Below are positions 34,601 through 45,814 of a stretch of DNA of 64,000 nt, piece after piece (positions within the stretch are counted from its first letter, which is position 1; every line of letters starts with the position of its first letter). The notes beneath the pieces were generated by a model. The model was not told where the DNA came from. It worked only from the letters and a program-made list of their open reading frames with translations, and ran no database searches. The DNA comes from Fomitopsis serialis (Eukaryota > Basidiomycota > Agaricomycetes > Polyporales > Fomitopsidaceae): positions 1-64,000 of the forward strand of contig NW_025955164.1 of NCBI RefSeq assembly GCF_022376445.1, written 5' to 3'. The translations under genes were made by a program, and so were the position numbers.

Positions 34601-36007
34601 GTGCAATGAAGATCAATTCCGGGTTGAGGGACTGCCAAAACGTATCTGAATGGACTCGTGGTCAGCATTTACGGTACTGTGTACCGATAGTCATGCTTTA
34701 CCATCAAAGACGACGTTGTCAAGGACGACGTTCCTCGTCAGAAACAGCGACTTGAGTGCATCGATCGCCACATCAACCCCCTCCGGGCTAATGACGTCGA
34801 ACAGCTTGACAAACGCCACGAGATCTCCAAGCGAAGTGTCTACTTCCTCGTCAGTGGACACAATGTCGAACCATGCCGCGACCGTATGAGAAGCGGCAAC
34901 CCGCACAGCATCTTCCCTGTCGCCCAAGCCATCTCGAACAACCTTCTCCCGCTGAGCGAGGGTAAGTTGACGCGGGTGTTCGAATTTGCTTGAAGACTGG
35001 TACTTCCGAGATCTCGACTTGCTCGGAGGATCTCCCATAGCCAAGATAGAGGAGAAGAGGAGCTTGCGTACCACCGGATCCACGTCCCGACTGCGCGTGA
35101 GTACAGACGGTACGGTGCGCGGCGTGAGGGGAATGTGCAGAAGTGCACAACGGCGCACTTCACTATTGGCCATGTAAGTGCGGACATGAGCATCGTCATG
35201 AGAGTCACTTACGCAGCATCGTCGCATTGTAAACGGTCTAGGAGGATCTCCATGATGCTTGGCTGATCGGCAGGCAGCTCGCTGGGATCCTCGCCTCCGA
35301 CAATCCTGGACAGCCCGGTGACGGCAAATGCCCTAATTGTCGCTTCCTTGTCGTAGACTCGCTCCACCAGGCATTGACGAAGGCTAGAGAAAGTATCTTC
35401 GCTACGGGTTCGATATGGCGTCAGTGCTCAGTCACTCCGAGAATTATGTACATGCTTACTCTATTTCATTGAGATGACTTGTGATCTCGGTCACCAAGCA
35501 GACCGAGCGAAATCTAACTGTCTTGTCCTTAGCATCGAATCCTTGAAGAAGCCATTTCAAGACGCGGAAGGTGAATCGTGCAGCTGGGGAGTCGTCCATC
35601 GTGGCATCACCCTCCTGTTGAAGCTGCGTAGCTGGGTATGACATCGAGAATCAGCGGCATTCACGTATGACTGTACGGACTGAATTGTCACCTTTCTGAA
35701 GGATGAATTGCACGTAGGAACCGATAAACTTGATGATTCTGTCAGCAGCTTGACAACCTTTCTTGATGGTGAGAACTCGAGACATCATGTCGATGAAGAT
35801 GTCGCAGAATATGTGCTCTCCGCTGGCAGCGAGCTCGGTGGATGATCCATTCTTGGCGGGTTGACGAGCGGAGGCGGCTTGGAGGTGCAGCTTGTGGAGG
35901 CTAGTACAGTTCTTGCGATGGTTGGCAGTGGACAGCTGCGCTTGATCGAAAATCGCTGGGACGACTTCATGAAGTGTTTGAAGGGCCAAAGATGTCTTCG
36001 GCGGCAT
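31663..36007 (-). CDS. CND3: Condensin complex subunit 3 (CAP-G / Cnd3 / Ycg1)
   Basis: This is the HEAT-repeat subunit of condensin that, with the kleisin, grips DNA and is needed for mitotic chromosome compaction. The start is the ATG at 36007 (MPPKTSLALQTLHEVVPAIFD), and the gene has about fifteen exons separated by 50-65 base introns. Successive exons encode HEAT-type helices: DRIIKFIGSYVQFIL, AARFTFRVLKWLLQGFD with VRFRSVCLVTEI, IRAFAVTGLSRIVGGED, REDAVRVAASHTVAAWFD and DLLDAIEDLEDARM. The Cnd3 C-terminal domain follows, and then a basic disordered tail ending SDADSDRENVQLGEIAVR. The estimated length is 1,000-1,100 residues, as in fungi. Individual exon edges were not all checked. The MITE at 31348-31646 touches its 3-prime end. 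Confidence 0.85.
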
Positions 36008-36247
36008 GATCGTAAGCTAGTGAGACTGGAGGTAGACGTCGTTGATTGTCGAGTGCAGGCTTGGGGTCTTCTGGGAGCCGTCGTGTGCGTATACCTGGGC
36101 AAAAGTATACGTAGAAGCGATTGCTTAGCTATCTTGATCCTGAACTCAGGTCCTTACGGTGACTTCTGGCAGTGGTCAAGCACGTCTAAAGTCACGGTGC
36201 GTCCGAGTCGAAGTCGAACGTACAACATCTTAGATCGTCGCGTCGCG

Positions 36248-36253
36248 ACGCGT
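36248..36253. promoter_or_regulatory. MCB-like ACGCGT element upstream of the condensin gene
   Basis: A palindromic ACGCGT lies about 240 bases before the condensin ATG. In yeasts this MluI box binds MBF and drives G1/S expression. The role here is inference from a single six-base match. Confidence 0.3.
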
Positions 36254-36539
36254 CTGTCACGTGATGGAAACCTTACAATGCCGAGCGCGTCTCCCAATTC
36301 AACGCATCCTTCACAGGTTTCAGCGTCGTTCAAGCTCCTCCGACCAGTCACTAAGGCGTGTGGATGTCTGTGATGGGCGATATAAAAATTCCCTCGTTCG
36401 CCCACAAACATAGCTTATATTTGGAGCTTAGCACGCAGAGCGAAGGCGGCTCCTAGGCCTCACACACATCACTTTTATAGCACCCAATTCAACGGCATCC
36501 TCAAGTCGAGGCTGCGCTTTCTACATTCTCCTTAGATCT

Positions 36540-37073
36540 ATGTACGACCCGGATCAATACAACAACCACAGTCGCGCTGTAAAAGATAGACGCGACCGCC
36601 TCACGAAGAGGGGCATAGGGTTCCAAAAATTATGCGTGTCAGACCAGGAGCAGTCCCCAACCAGCTGCAAGTGTCCTCAAAGTGTCAACCCACGAAAGGT
36701 ACGACGAGTACCTTGCGCCGCGAAGAGTATGCTCAAGGACCGCACCGTGTCCGTCATCTATCCATCACACTCTTCCCCTCGTGCACCTTACCACTCCGAA
36801 GCGTTTTGTTTTACATGCCGAGGCATGGGGCGGGCGTTCGAACAGCGCGCTTGGCCTGCGTGCCCTCCGTACGAACGTCCAGTGATTGGGGCCAGCGAGA
36901 CGGGCTCGCCGGCAAGGGGGACATTCACCGCAGAAGCGGATGCCCAACAGGTTAGGAATGCTCACTGCTCGCGCAGCGCCGTTCCCAGAATTTTCTCGCG
37001 ATCCCGGTGGGACGTTGAGATACGATTGATGCCTCGAAATCCGCGTGAAAGCGGACATCTCATGCATCGATGA
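36540..37073 (+). CDS. Possible uncharacterised ORF
   Basis: An ATG at 36540 follows a tccttag that could be an acceptor, and opens 177 residues starting MYDPDQYNNHSRAVKDRRD. It carries several cysteines but no recognised domain. A TATA-like gatataaaa lies near 36378. Codon use is not clearly coding beyond the first 30 residues, and an internal gtacga after residue 53 could be a donor. It may be a small lineage-specific gene or chance. Confidence 0.25.
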   Translation: MYDPDQYNNHSRAVKDRRDRLTKRGIGFQKLCVSDQEQSPTSCKCPQSVNPRKVRRVPCAAKSMLKDRTVSVIYPSHSSPRAPYHSEAFCFTCRGMGRAFEQRAWPACPPYERPVIGASETGSPARGTFTAEADAQQVRNAHCSRSAVPRIFSRSRWDVEIRLMPRNPRESGHLMHR

Positions 37074-38331
37074 GCCACCGAGTGTGCGGACACCCTCAGC
37101 AGCAACTAAGGACCTCTATGTCTCGCCGGAGCAGGACACATTGCGGACCGGTAGTCTGATGTGTTGTAGTTACAACACAACAGTTGAGTGATCCCTGCTC
37201 TGCTCCCGCAGAGCGCGTGAATCGGGGGTGATGTTTGGTACGCTGGTGTGTCTAACACGGCACACCAGAGGCGCAGGCATACGGAGGCAACGAGGACAAA
37301 CGGTCTGTCTGGGTTAGAGACCCCGTCTGCATACGAGCGTCACCATTCCGTAACTGTACACCTTGAGATAGGGGTTTATATAGACCCGTCGCGGGAGCGG
37401 CGGTTCCGACCCAATGCCAGAAGCGGAACAGGAGGATGGCCGACCTCCAGCCTGCGTGAACGCAAGAATGGTGTCGATAGAGAATATATGTGACGGTGAT
37501 GACGGGCATCCAGGATGCGGCCCACTCCAGCAACGAGCCCGAACTCGACCCTTTCCACCCGCCTCCGCCCGGAGGCTTCGTCGGTAGGTAGTAGGAGTTA
37601 CGCGTCCAAGTGATCGAAGCGGAGGATGTGGGGACTAGGGCCTCCTCGCGAGAGGGACAGACGGGGCTGCCCTGTACGTAGCGAGTGTCGCGGCCTCCGG
37701 ACTGCACAGAGTGCGCATGTAGAAGACAACGTGCAAACGGCCAGTTTTCGCGCCTTATATCGATCCACCGGCGCTTCTCAGATACCCAGTCACGTGGACA
37801 ATGCGTACCTTGCCTCAGCCTGAGTCAGATGCCGTCTCCGGAGCCCGGACAGTACCATACCCGAGCCTGCTCTTGGGGCTTTGAGGAATGCAACGGGCAT
37901 CGGAGGAGGAGGAGGATACTTACAAGGAGATACGCGACTACCAGCTGAGTCTTGCTTGTGCCATACATGACAAGTGGAAGGTTTGCGAACATACATCAGC
38001 GCGTATTTTGGGAGTACAAAGCGGCTGCGTACCATCTCGTGCTGTTCAACTTGGTTGCGGCCTTGCTCACGCAGTAATTTCATCACCGTCTTGCTGTGGT
38101 CCCAGGATCTGAGTGAGACGAACTAACGCGCACGATGGTTCAATGCAGGTGGGATGAATCATTTCGATCATTTGGGTTGGTGTGCGTGGCATAGTTCTTC
38201 ATCCCGTCCTTAGCAGGTCGATCGGCCAACGACAAGTAGTAGTATCGAGAGATGTCAGGATGAGGATAGAGTCGAAGAGTACGCCCTCATACTGCAGCCA
38301 CGAACGTGACTCCTGCGAAAATGGAGATACA
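37074..38331. other. Stretch without a supported gene
   Basis: Open frames of 60-150 codons occur on both strands (for example 37252-37707 minus and 37626-37823 plus), but none has a domain or splice continuity. A sequence gtacgtagcgagtgtcgcggc near 37675 resembles a block of repeat R (gcgagcgtcgcggcttcgag), so a decayed fragment of R may be present. Confidence 0.35.
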
Positions 38332-39215
38332 TTAGATGGGTATATCGTTCGATGATTCGGGGCAGACTGACGTGTAAGCGAACCCGACTTGGTTATTCGT
38401 GGCGTCGAACACCTAGCAAAACATCATCAGTACCAAGTGTGACAAGACTCATAACGCACCTACCACGTAGCACCTTCCCACGGACTTCTGCCCAACGATA
38501 ACATGCCACTTGTCCTTTACACTTAAGTTCCACCCGAGCGAACTGACGTAGGCATATCTGGGCACGTCGACAACATCGGTGTTTAAATCAGCTGGTATGA
38601 GCTGTGCCTCGGCATTCAGGACAAATGGCAGTCCCGAGACGTAGATCGTGAGGTTCTGCAGCGGTGCAACAGACTCCGGCGATATGGCAATCACCTCAAT
38701 GAGGTTGTCATAGTCCTAGAACGCGCCCGGGATCTGGCCTACATATTTGCGCGCAGACGTCGTCTGCGAGAGACAAAACTGACGTGGCGTAAGTAGTCGG
38801 TCAGTCCGAAGAATAGCAACGTACGAGTGAAGAATAGCAACGTACGAGTGGGGCCGGTGTCGACGATGCCAGTCCTACCATACGCGAAGCTTGAGTCAAT
38901 ACCTCAGTAAGTCTTCGTTGCGGCCACCTACTTGCGTGGCGTGTAGATCAGAGCGCCGACAAACTAGTATTACACGAAACATGAGAGTAAGAACTGCGAC
39001 ACAAGTGTCATACTCACAAGAGACTGATCAATGCTGCCAATTGACAGCTGGCCATCTTCAGAATGTTAATGGGCGTACATAACAGCCAGCAGATCGACAA
39101 CAACCAAGACGCTCACTGCTCGTCGAGAAATTGGCGTCGGTGGGTGTGAGTGCGAAAGATACCCAAGGGCCACTTTCGATGACGCCCTGTACCAGGGCAC
39201 TGTCCATGACCGTAT
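38332..39215 (-). pseudogene. 5-prime-truncated A1 aspartic protease
   Basis: The C-terminal half of a pepsin-family (polyporopepsin-like) secreted protease is readable across several exons. It runs TVMDSALVQGVIESGPWVSF, then DGQLSIGSIDQSL, FVGALIYTPR, the second catalytic aspartate in TGIVDTGPTRTLL (normally DTGT/DTGS), ISPESVAPLQNLTIYVSG and VFDATNNQVGFAYT, stopping at the TAA at 38332. The N-terminal half with the first DTGS motif, propeptide and signal peptide is absent. The relic starts about 20 bases from the stop codon of SDR paralogue 3. A 21-base in-frame tandem duplication (TRTLLFF twice, plus-strand 38809-38850) lies just after the aspartate. It cannot be catalytic alone. Confidence 0.7.
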
Positions 39216-39233
39216 ACTACATTCACACCACGT

Positions 39234-40120
39234 TCACCACGGCAGTTCTTGTCCGTCATACGACAAGAACTTCCCCGAATCTTGCTTCCTGAGCGCTAGC
39301 ACGACCCTTAACTGACCCGCGACGCTCTGCGATGGCTCCAGCCCGGCTTCCGCCCCGCCCATATCTGTCTTCACCCATCCAGGGGCCAGCGCGATGACAA
39401 TGAAGTCCGGGCGGGCCTTCGCCTGCTTGAACGTCTGCGCCGGGGGCGTCAGCGTGCTCCTCGCGGCTCCAGCATGTGGCACAATCAACATCGGGCACGT
39501 ACCAGCATATTGACCGCGGTCTTGCTCACGCTGTATGTCGCCACCGCGGCGCCGCTGTCCCTCGAAAATCTCCCCAATGCAGAGCTGACATTCACGATCG
39601 TCCTCCTTGTGCCCTTCTCGAGGAGCGGGGCGTAGACTTGCCCAAGTAGTGCGGGCGCAGCAACGTTCGTCTGGAGCGAGGCCAGGAGCTCGTCGTAAGA
39701 AAATTCAAAAGCGTCGTCGCGCGGACACTGTCCGGCTCGGTCAGCCCGCCTGCCAATGTGAGGGAGAGCGGGTGAGCATTCACGATACCGGCGTTATTGT
39801 AGAGGTAGTCGAGACCGCGGCCGTTCAGCACTGCTTCCACCGTTGCGACGCTCGTGCGGATGCTTTCCTCGCTGCTCACGTCGAGTTGCACGATGTGCAG
39901 CTCCGCGCCTTCTGCGGGTTTGAACGCATGCAGTTGGGACGCGGAGGAGGGATTCCGACACGCAGCAAGCACAAAGTTGTTGGATGTAGAGGCTAGCTGG
40001 CGCGCGAGCTCCAGTCCGAGGCCGCGAGAGGCACTATGGACGGTTGATGTCAGCATCCGTTGAAAGCGGCTAAAACGACGGGACACACCCTGTAATGAGC
40101 CAAGTAACGACATTCGCCAT
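39234..40120 (-). CDS. Short-chain dehydrogenase/reductase (SDR), paralogue 3
   Basis: A 235-residue SDR related to the pair at 1-3 kb but 36 kb away. Exons are 40120-40089, 40033-39784, 39727-39503 and 39434-39234 (32, 250, 225 and 201 bases). The protein starts MANVVTWLITGASRGLG (cofactor motif), has LDVSSEES, NNAGI, NVSSALG and Tyr159-Lys163 of YSVSK, then APGWVKTDMGG, and ends DGQELPW. The first two exon lengths are identical to those of paralogue 2. A ttatataa box lies at 40217-40224. The catalytic residues are complete. The substrate is unknown, and its neighbours (a protease relic and Dam1) give no pathway hint. Confidence 0.9.
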
Positions 40121-40224
40121 TGCTGCAAGCTTTTGTGCGAGTAGTGTCGATCTCAGGAAAGTGGATACGTGAAAACGAACACGCTGTGTCTGCTCCTGTC
40201 CACTCGTGTCCACCCTTATATAAC

Positions 40225-41079
40225 CCGCCTAGCGTCTATCAGCCTGTCACTTCAATACCCATTCTGCTACGGCGAGGGATCGAGGGTATGGTATAGCCGT
40301 ATTCGTCGTCGAGATCAGTCAAATGATCGGTGTACTTATCATAGTATGAGGACGCTTGAATTCAAACTTTGACAGCCTGAGCATGTTCCTGTTCTGTTAG
40401 CATTGACATCATACAGCCATACACGTTCTCCGGGAATCGGTAGTCCTAGTGGGCCTTAAGTCACGTATTATGATAGCTAAGCAATATCGAGGATGTCATA
40501 CCTGTATATGACCGGCACCGATAGAGATATATAGGCAAGAGCATCGCCCCTGCCACTGACGAGTCCTGGTCGCCCCCGGTCCTGAATCGCACAGTGGTTT
40601 CGGGGTAGTAGCATTGAGCCAAAGGCAACGAGTGACGAACTCACGCCTCCCGATCGTCTCTCGAAGCCTAGGTTCTCAGTCAGAATACATCGCGGTCACG
40701 AGACGCATTCACGTACCCGCATACCCAGGGACCGTGCGTCTCTGGCTGACGGAGTCTGAGCGTCGCGGTATGTAGTACTCACTCATCAACGTCGTGACAG
40801 AGACGGACACAATGACAACAGAAATGACTGGACAAGCAGAGATTGACATGACGACGCACCCCGCCTTGCTTCTCCGTGGCCTGGCCTGCCCATTTGATTT
40901 TGGTCAGCAGCAGCTAAGACATTCATATTAGGAACGGCTGCTGCGATGCGGCCCTACAGTGCTCGCGTGCATATCGACTGTCAGATTGGCAATACGCGCG
41001 GGGTCGGGTAGACACTGGAGAAAATGGACACGGATTCGCGCTACAGCCTATGCTACATGTCATCCGATGGGTATATCTT
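40225..41079. other. Intergenic stretch, no supported gene
   Basis: It holds the upstream region of SDR paralogue 3 and the 3-prime side of Dam1. Nothing else is recognised. Confidence 0.35.
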
Positions 41080-42271
41080 TCAGGCCGGCAATCCGTGCCA
41101 GTGGTATAGAACAGCACCCTGGCACCAAGGCAACGTCAGCTGATGGTGAAATGATGTGGTAGCGCAGACGTACGGTGCTGTTGTCTTTCTGTACAACCTT
41201 TCTGTTCACCAACGCGATCAGACACTTGTTCACACGCGCCTGGTTGAGGTCGGGCGGTTTCAGCAGCTCGACGACTGCGGTACCACCAGCCGCATCAGCG
41301 CACACACCAAACACATCACATCTAGAGCGTTGCTCACTGCCGACACCCCTCCCCGGGCGGTCCAAGAAGCCCTCAATGACCTGTTCAAGCCACCGCCTCA
41401 GGTTCGGCTCGCTCCCACGGTACTCGAGCGGGAGGGTATTCGCGACCTTCTCCATGAGCAAGCCGCGCTCCTTCTTCTCCTTTGTAGTCAACTTCGGCTT
41501 GCCCACTTTCTTCTTCACGGGTACCTTCGAGCCAGACGCAGCGGTGGTCGCGGAGGCTGCGGTGGCGTTTGCGAGGACGGTCTCGTTGCCGGCTTCATCA
41601 GCAGATGGGGCGGTTGTTCGTGAAACGGGAGAGATGGGTGTGGGCGGGCGGTTGGCGGCGACTTCGGCGGCATGGGCTGCAGCAGCGTCTTCCTCTGCTG
41701 TATGGGCGATGAGGGAGTTGCCGGTTGTCTGAGACGTGTCTGCTTACCAGCTCTTCGTTTCGCGAGCTCGTATGATGCAGCAGTCGGTGCCTACATGCCA
41801 TCGCAAACCATGGTCAGTCTGTCGTCAACCGTGGCTTCCCAATTCTCCTCTCCTCTGGAAGCCATTACCCCGGCATGAGCACACGACCTCAGGTGGATGA
41901 TGCGGATGTCGAACGTCACAATGCTCGACCTTCTCATGCGGAGGCCGCCATCCACTTCTACCGGCTCTATCACGGGAACGTGATGAAATACACACCTGAG
42001 GCCAGTCCACTGTGAGAGCGTTCATGTTCATCACGTAGAGCCAGCTCGCGAAGCTTTCATTGAAGGAGCTGAGAGCGTCGCCAAGGTTGCGCATGGCCTG
42101 CACGCTGTTGTTGAGAGCCTCCACCTCGTCCAGTAGCTCTCCGAGCGCGGGCTCGAGGAAGCCGAGACCATGGGGCGCGTCAGGGTATGCGCCCGAGCGC
42201 GAGAGGCGGAAGAGGGACCCCTGCGAGACGCGACGAAGCGGGGTGCGCTGCGGTGCAGGAACTGTGCTCAT
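41080..42271 (-). CDS. DAM1: DASH complex subunit Dam1
   Basis: Dam1 belongs to the DASH ring that couples kinetochores to spindle microtubules in fungi. Exon 1 (42271-41996) encodes 92 residues from MSTVPAPQRTPLRRVSQGSL and contains the Dam1 domain: LEPALGELLDEVEALNNSVQ, LGDALSSFNESFASWLYVMN and MNALTVDWPQ. A Pro/Ala-rich linker follows, then a basic stretch KKKVGKPKLTTKEKKERG and a C-terminal part with LRRWLEQVIEGFLDRP, LLKPPDLNQARVNKCLIALV and VLYHWHGLPA. The expected continuation APTAASYELAKRRA is present near 41749-41790. Its link to the next coding block is broken by the octamer gtaagcag (41747-41740); splicing directly to an acceptor at ctcag restores frame but skips that segment. The gene is clear; the second exon is not. 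Confidence 0.85.
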
Positions 42272-42714
42272 TGTGGCGATCTATGCCGTGATGCAAAACA
42301 TGGGCGGGAGGAGGCGCGACGGGGAGGAGGAGAAGGACACCCTGCAAGCGGCGGCCAATGGGGACGCGTCGCGTCTGGGATGCACGTGACTGACGCGCAA
42401 CGCGTTGCAAGGCGGCCACGCGCGTTGTCGCGGGGGCATTTGCGGGTGGCTGCCGGCTGGAGGCCGACTGGCTTGGGGGGCTTGGGGGCTGCTTCTGCGA
42501 TTGCGCTATTGATCGGCTAAAGAGCCTCAAGGGCCCGCTAAAAGGCCTCGTCCATGGTTACCACCACCGCGCCACAATCGTAGCCTTCCCCAGCCCGGAC
42601 CTCGTAGGCCTCCTTTCCCTTGTCTTCGTCGCAGCTCGTCCGCTGGCGGACAGGATATCGGCTCTTTTCTTTGGCCATTGCCCCCACCGCCAAACCGCCG
42701 CGAAAGTCGGCCAC

Positions 42715-45529
42715 ATGAACCCAGGCTCGTCCACGCTCTTCGATGCGCTCAAGTCGCCCACCAGCTTGAGCCCCCATCTTCCGAGCCCGAGCTACAAGCG
42801 AACTGTTCTCTCGCCTCGCGCTTCTCTCGACTCCGATGACTCTGACTTACGCGACCTCGAGATCTCCGAGGGCCTCCTTCTCGTCGATGCGCCGATCAGT
42901 GCGCGGGGGAAGGCGTATCCGCTCACTCCCCTCGATTTTGAGCACGATCTTCTCCCGCTCACAGCAGGGTTAAGCAATGCTGATGGGTTCGCTGCTGCTG
43001 CCGCAGCACAGCCGAAGACGCTGGGTCTTCTCAATGGTAGTGACACATACCTAATTTGTAGAACGTACACTGACAACAAATTGCAGGCATCGCCCTCATT
43101 GTAGGGCTGCAGATTGGCTCAGGGATATTGTAAGTGCACAATCGTCGCTTAGACTGGTGGACAATGGCAATGGCACCGTATGCCAAGTTGTGACTACATC
43201 TCAGGAACGTAGAAGCAGGCTTCGGCAATTTGGTGTAATGTCTCGATCACTGGTTGTGGGTCCAACGGCGGAATCCTCTTGATCGGATCGGTTCTAAGAG
43301 GTCCTGGGCCTACGGCTGGTACAACTGGCCTCTGCGGAACCACCGTCTACAGTGCACATACGTCCTCCTTCATCCGAGAGCGTCATGCTATCACCTTGGA
43401 AGCTTGCTAACGATCACCTTCACACAGCTCTGCCCCTGGAGTCGTCATCGCTAACATGCACTCCGTCGGTGCAAGCCTCGGCATATGGCTCGGTGCGGGT
43501 CTGCTCGCATGGACCGGCGCGAGCAGCTTTGCGGAGCTCGGCTCGTCCATCCCCGTCAACGGCGGCGCCCAAGCTTACCTGCACTACGCGTACGGCCCGC
43601 TCGTCGCATATCTCTTCGCATGGACCGCTATCATCGTCCTCAGCCCTGGTGAATTGTCTCCCGTATCTCGTCTCTCGTACTCAGTGCTGATTTAAATTGA
43701 TATTTGAATGGGACGTTGCTGGCGTTGACAGGCGGGAACGCTGTAATCAGCTTGGTATTTGCGGAGTACCTCAATCGGCTGTTCTGGCACAGCACGAGTG
43801 CGGATGCGTCCCCCGATAGTATCCCGCAATGGGCTGTCAAGCTCACTGCGGTATCTGCCATCCTTTTCGTATTCCTCATATGCGTTGCCACTCCCAACGC
43901 AGCGCCCCGCATGGCGGTGATGTTCACCGCGGTCAAGGTTCGCGCCTCCTACTCATCGAGGAGCCTTCGCTAACTCCGAACCACCAGGTCGTGGCTCTGG
44001 TACGTCAGCTTGTGTCTATTGTTTCCCAAGCAGTTCGCAGAGATGCCGATACTAACTGTGCATCGCATTCTCCAGATCTCAATCACCGTCCTCGGCCTCG
44101 TGCAGCTCGCTCGCGGACAGGCGTCCTCCTCGCTCACGTCCGAACCCTTCTTCGCGTCGCCACTCTCCGGCGCGGGCGCAAGCTCGCTCGCACAGGCAGG
44201 GCCCTCTGAGATTGCGCGTGCGCTCTACTCGGGTTTGTGGGCGTTCGACGGATGGAACCAGGCGAACTACGTCGGCGGCGAGATGAAGGACGCGCAGAGG
44301 AATATCCCGAGGGCGATCCACTGTAGTATGGGTGCTGTGATCGTGAGTGTGGTCTTGCGCCACGGCCACGTTCAATTGCTGACTCGTGGTGTAGATCCTT
44401 TTCTTCCTCGCGAACCTATCGTACTTTGTCGTGCTCGACAAGGCGCGTCCCAGGACTGACGGACTTGACATCGCACTAACGCCGTATTACGTTCACAGGC
44501 AACCCTGGCGCGCAGTAACACCGTGGCCCTGGACTTTGGCCGCGCGCTCTTCGGTCCCGTCGGCGGGATCGTCTTCGCGCTGATGGTCGCCATCTCATGC
44601 TTCGGCGCCCTCAACGGTTCGTTCACCCATGATAAACGAGTATTTACTCAGAATGACTCTGACTACGGACACCGCGCAGGCTCGGCCTTCACCTCGTCCC
44701 GTCTGATCTACGCCGCGGGCAAGGAGGGTTACCTCCCCGCGGTGTTCGGGCAGCTCAACAAGCGCCTGCAGACACCGCTTAACGCGATGGGCCTGCAGGC
44801 GACGCTGACGATCACGTTCATCGTCGTTGGGGGCGGCTTTCGGTCGCTGATCAACTTCTCGGTCGTCGCCGCGTGGACGTTCTACTTCCTCACTGTGAGT
44901 AGCGACGCTCGGTCGGGTGGTGTCCGCGGAGGCTGACGGTGCGCTGGCCGTGTAGGTCCTGGGTGTGCTGGTGCTGCGTATGAAGGAGCCGCAATTGGAA
45001 CGGTATGCATTTTGAGGCGTCGTGATTGGGCTGGATTGATCGTTAACATTCTTCGTGCAGGCCGTACAAGACGTGGCTTACTACGCCTATAATCTTCTGC
45101 GCCGTGCGTCACTCATCATGGCCGGTTCGTGTGATTCGCAACTAAAAGTGCACAGGTTTGCATCTTCCTGCTGTCGATGCCCATCAAGGCCGCGCCGACG
45201 CAGGCGTTGGCCGCAATAGGTTGATATGTGCCTCAACTGTCCCTCTCTCATGCTGACGCGAAGTGCAGGCTTTATCCTGGCGGGCATCCCCGTGTACTAT
45301 ATGACGCAGCGCGAAGAGCTCTCGTCCACGCTGAACGCCATCTGTACGTCATCGAGAGCACTGCTCGCCTTGTTGTGAGCCTGACCGGCTCTCATTGACA
45401 GCGATCGCGAAAGACCGGTTCGAACGATTGCGCGCGAGGTGGGCGCACGGAGACGACTGGGAGGCGGTCTCGGCCGAGCGAGAGGACCACGTCGAGATGG
45501 TCGATAGCGCACGGACGTCTCTGATGTAG
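42715..45529 (+). CDS. LAT-type amino-acid transporter (APC superfamily)
   Basis: A multi-pass plasma-membrane or endosomal permease of the L-type amino-acid transporter/methionine permease group. About fourteen exons begin at the ATG at 42715 (MNPGSSTLFDALKSP). The long hydrophilic N-terminus leads into the first helix with the family motif GLQIGSGIFSAPG, split by a roughly 300-base intron. Later segments include AWTGASSFAELGSSIPVNGG, WAFDGWNQANYVGGEM, NTVALDFGRALFGPVGGIV, SAFTSSRLIYAAGKEGYLP and a final helix FILAGIPVYYMTQREE. A soluble tail ends DSARTSLM at the TAG. One exon, 43988-43999, is only 12 bases long (VVAL). About 10-12 membrane segments are expected. The exact substrate is not readable. 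Confidence 0.9.
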
Positions 45530-45814
45530 CTGGTAGTGAGTAGTGTGATAAATAAAGCTGTGTTGTACACTGTTCTCAGTAAGCCTGATGGCCAGTCCGG
45601 CATGGTTCAGAAAGTGGGGATGAAGCGATTTGGGACCATAGTGCTGTAAGCATACATTGCCAGTCATAGTATAAAGTTTACTTTACTAACGTCCTCGTAC
45701 ATCTAGTGGCGGCATTTGGGGGAAGGCCATGCATGGCCGTGTGTGCATTGCATGCGTACATAGCATAGGTCGATCAAGAGAATTGACACAATATGAAGGA
45801 TGGTGGCGGCGCCC

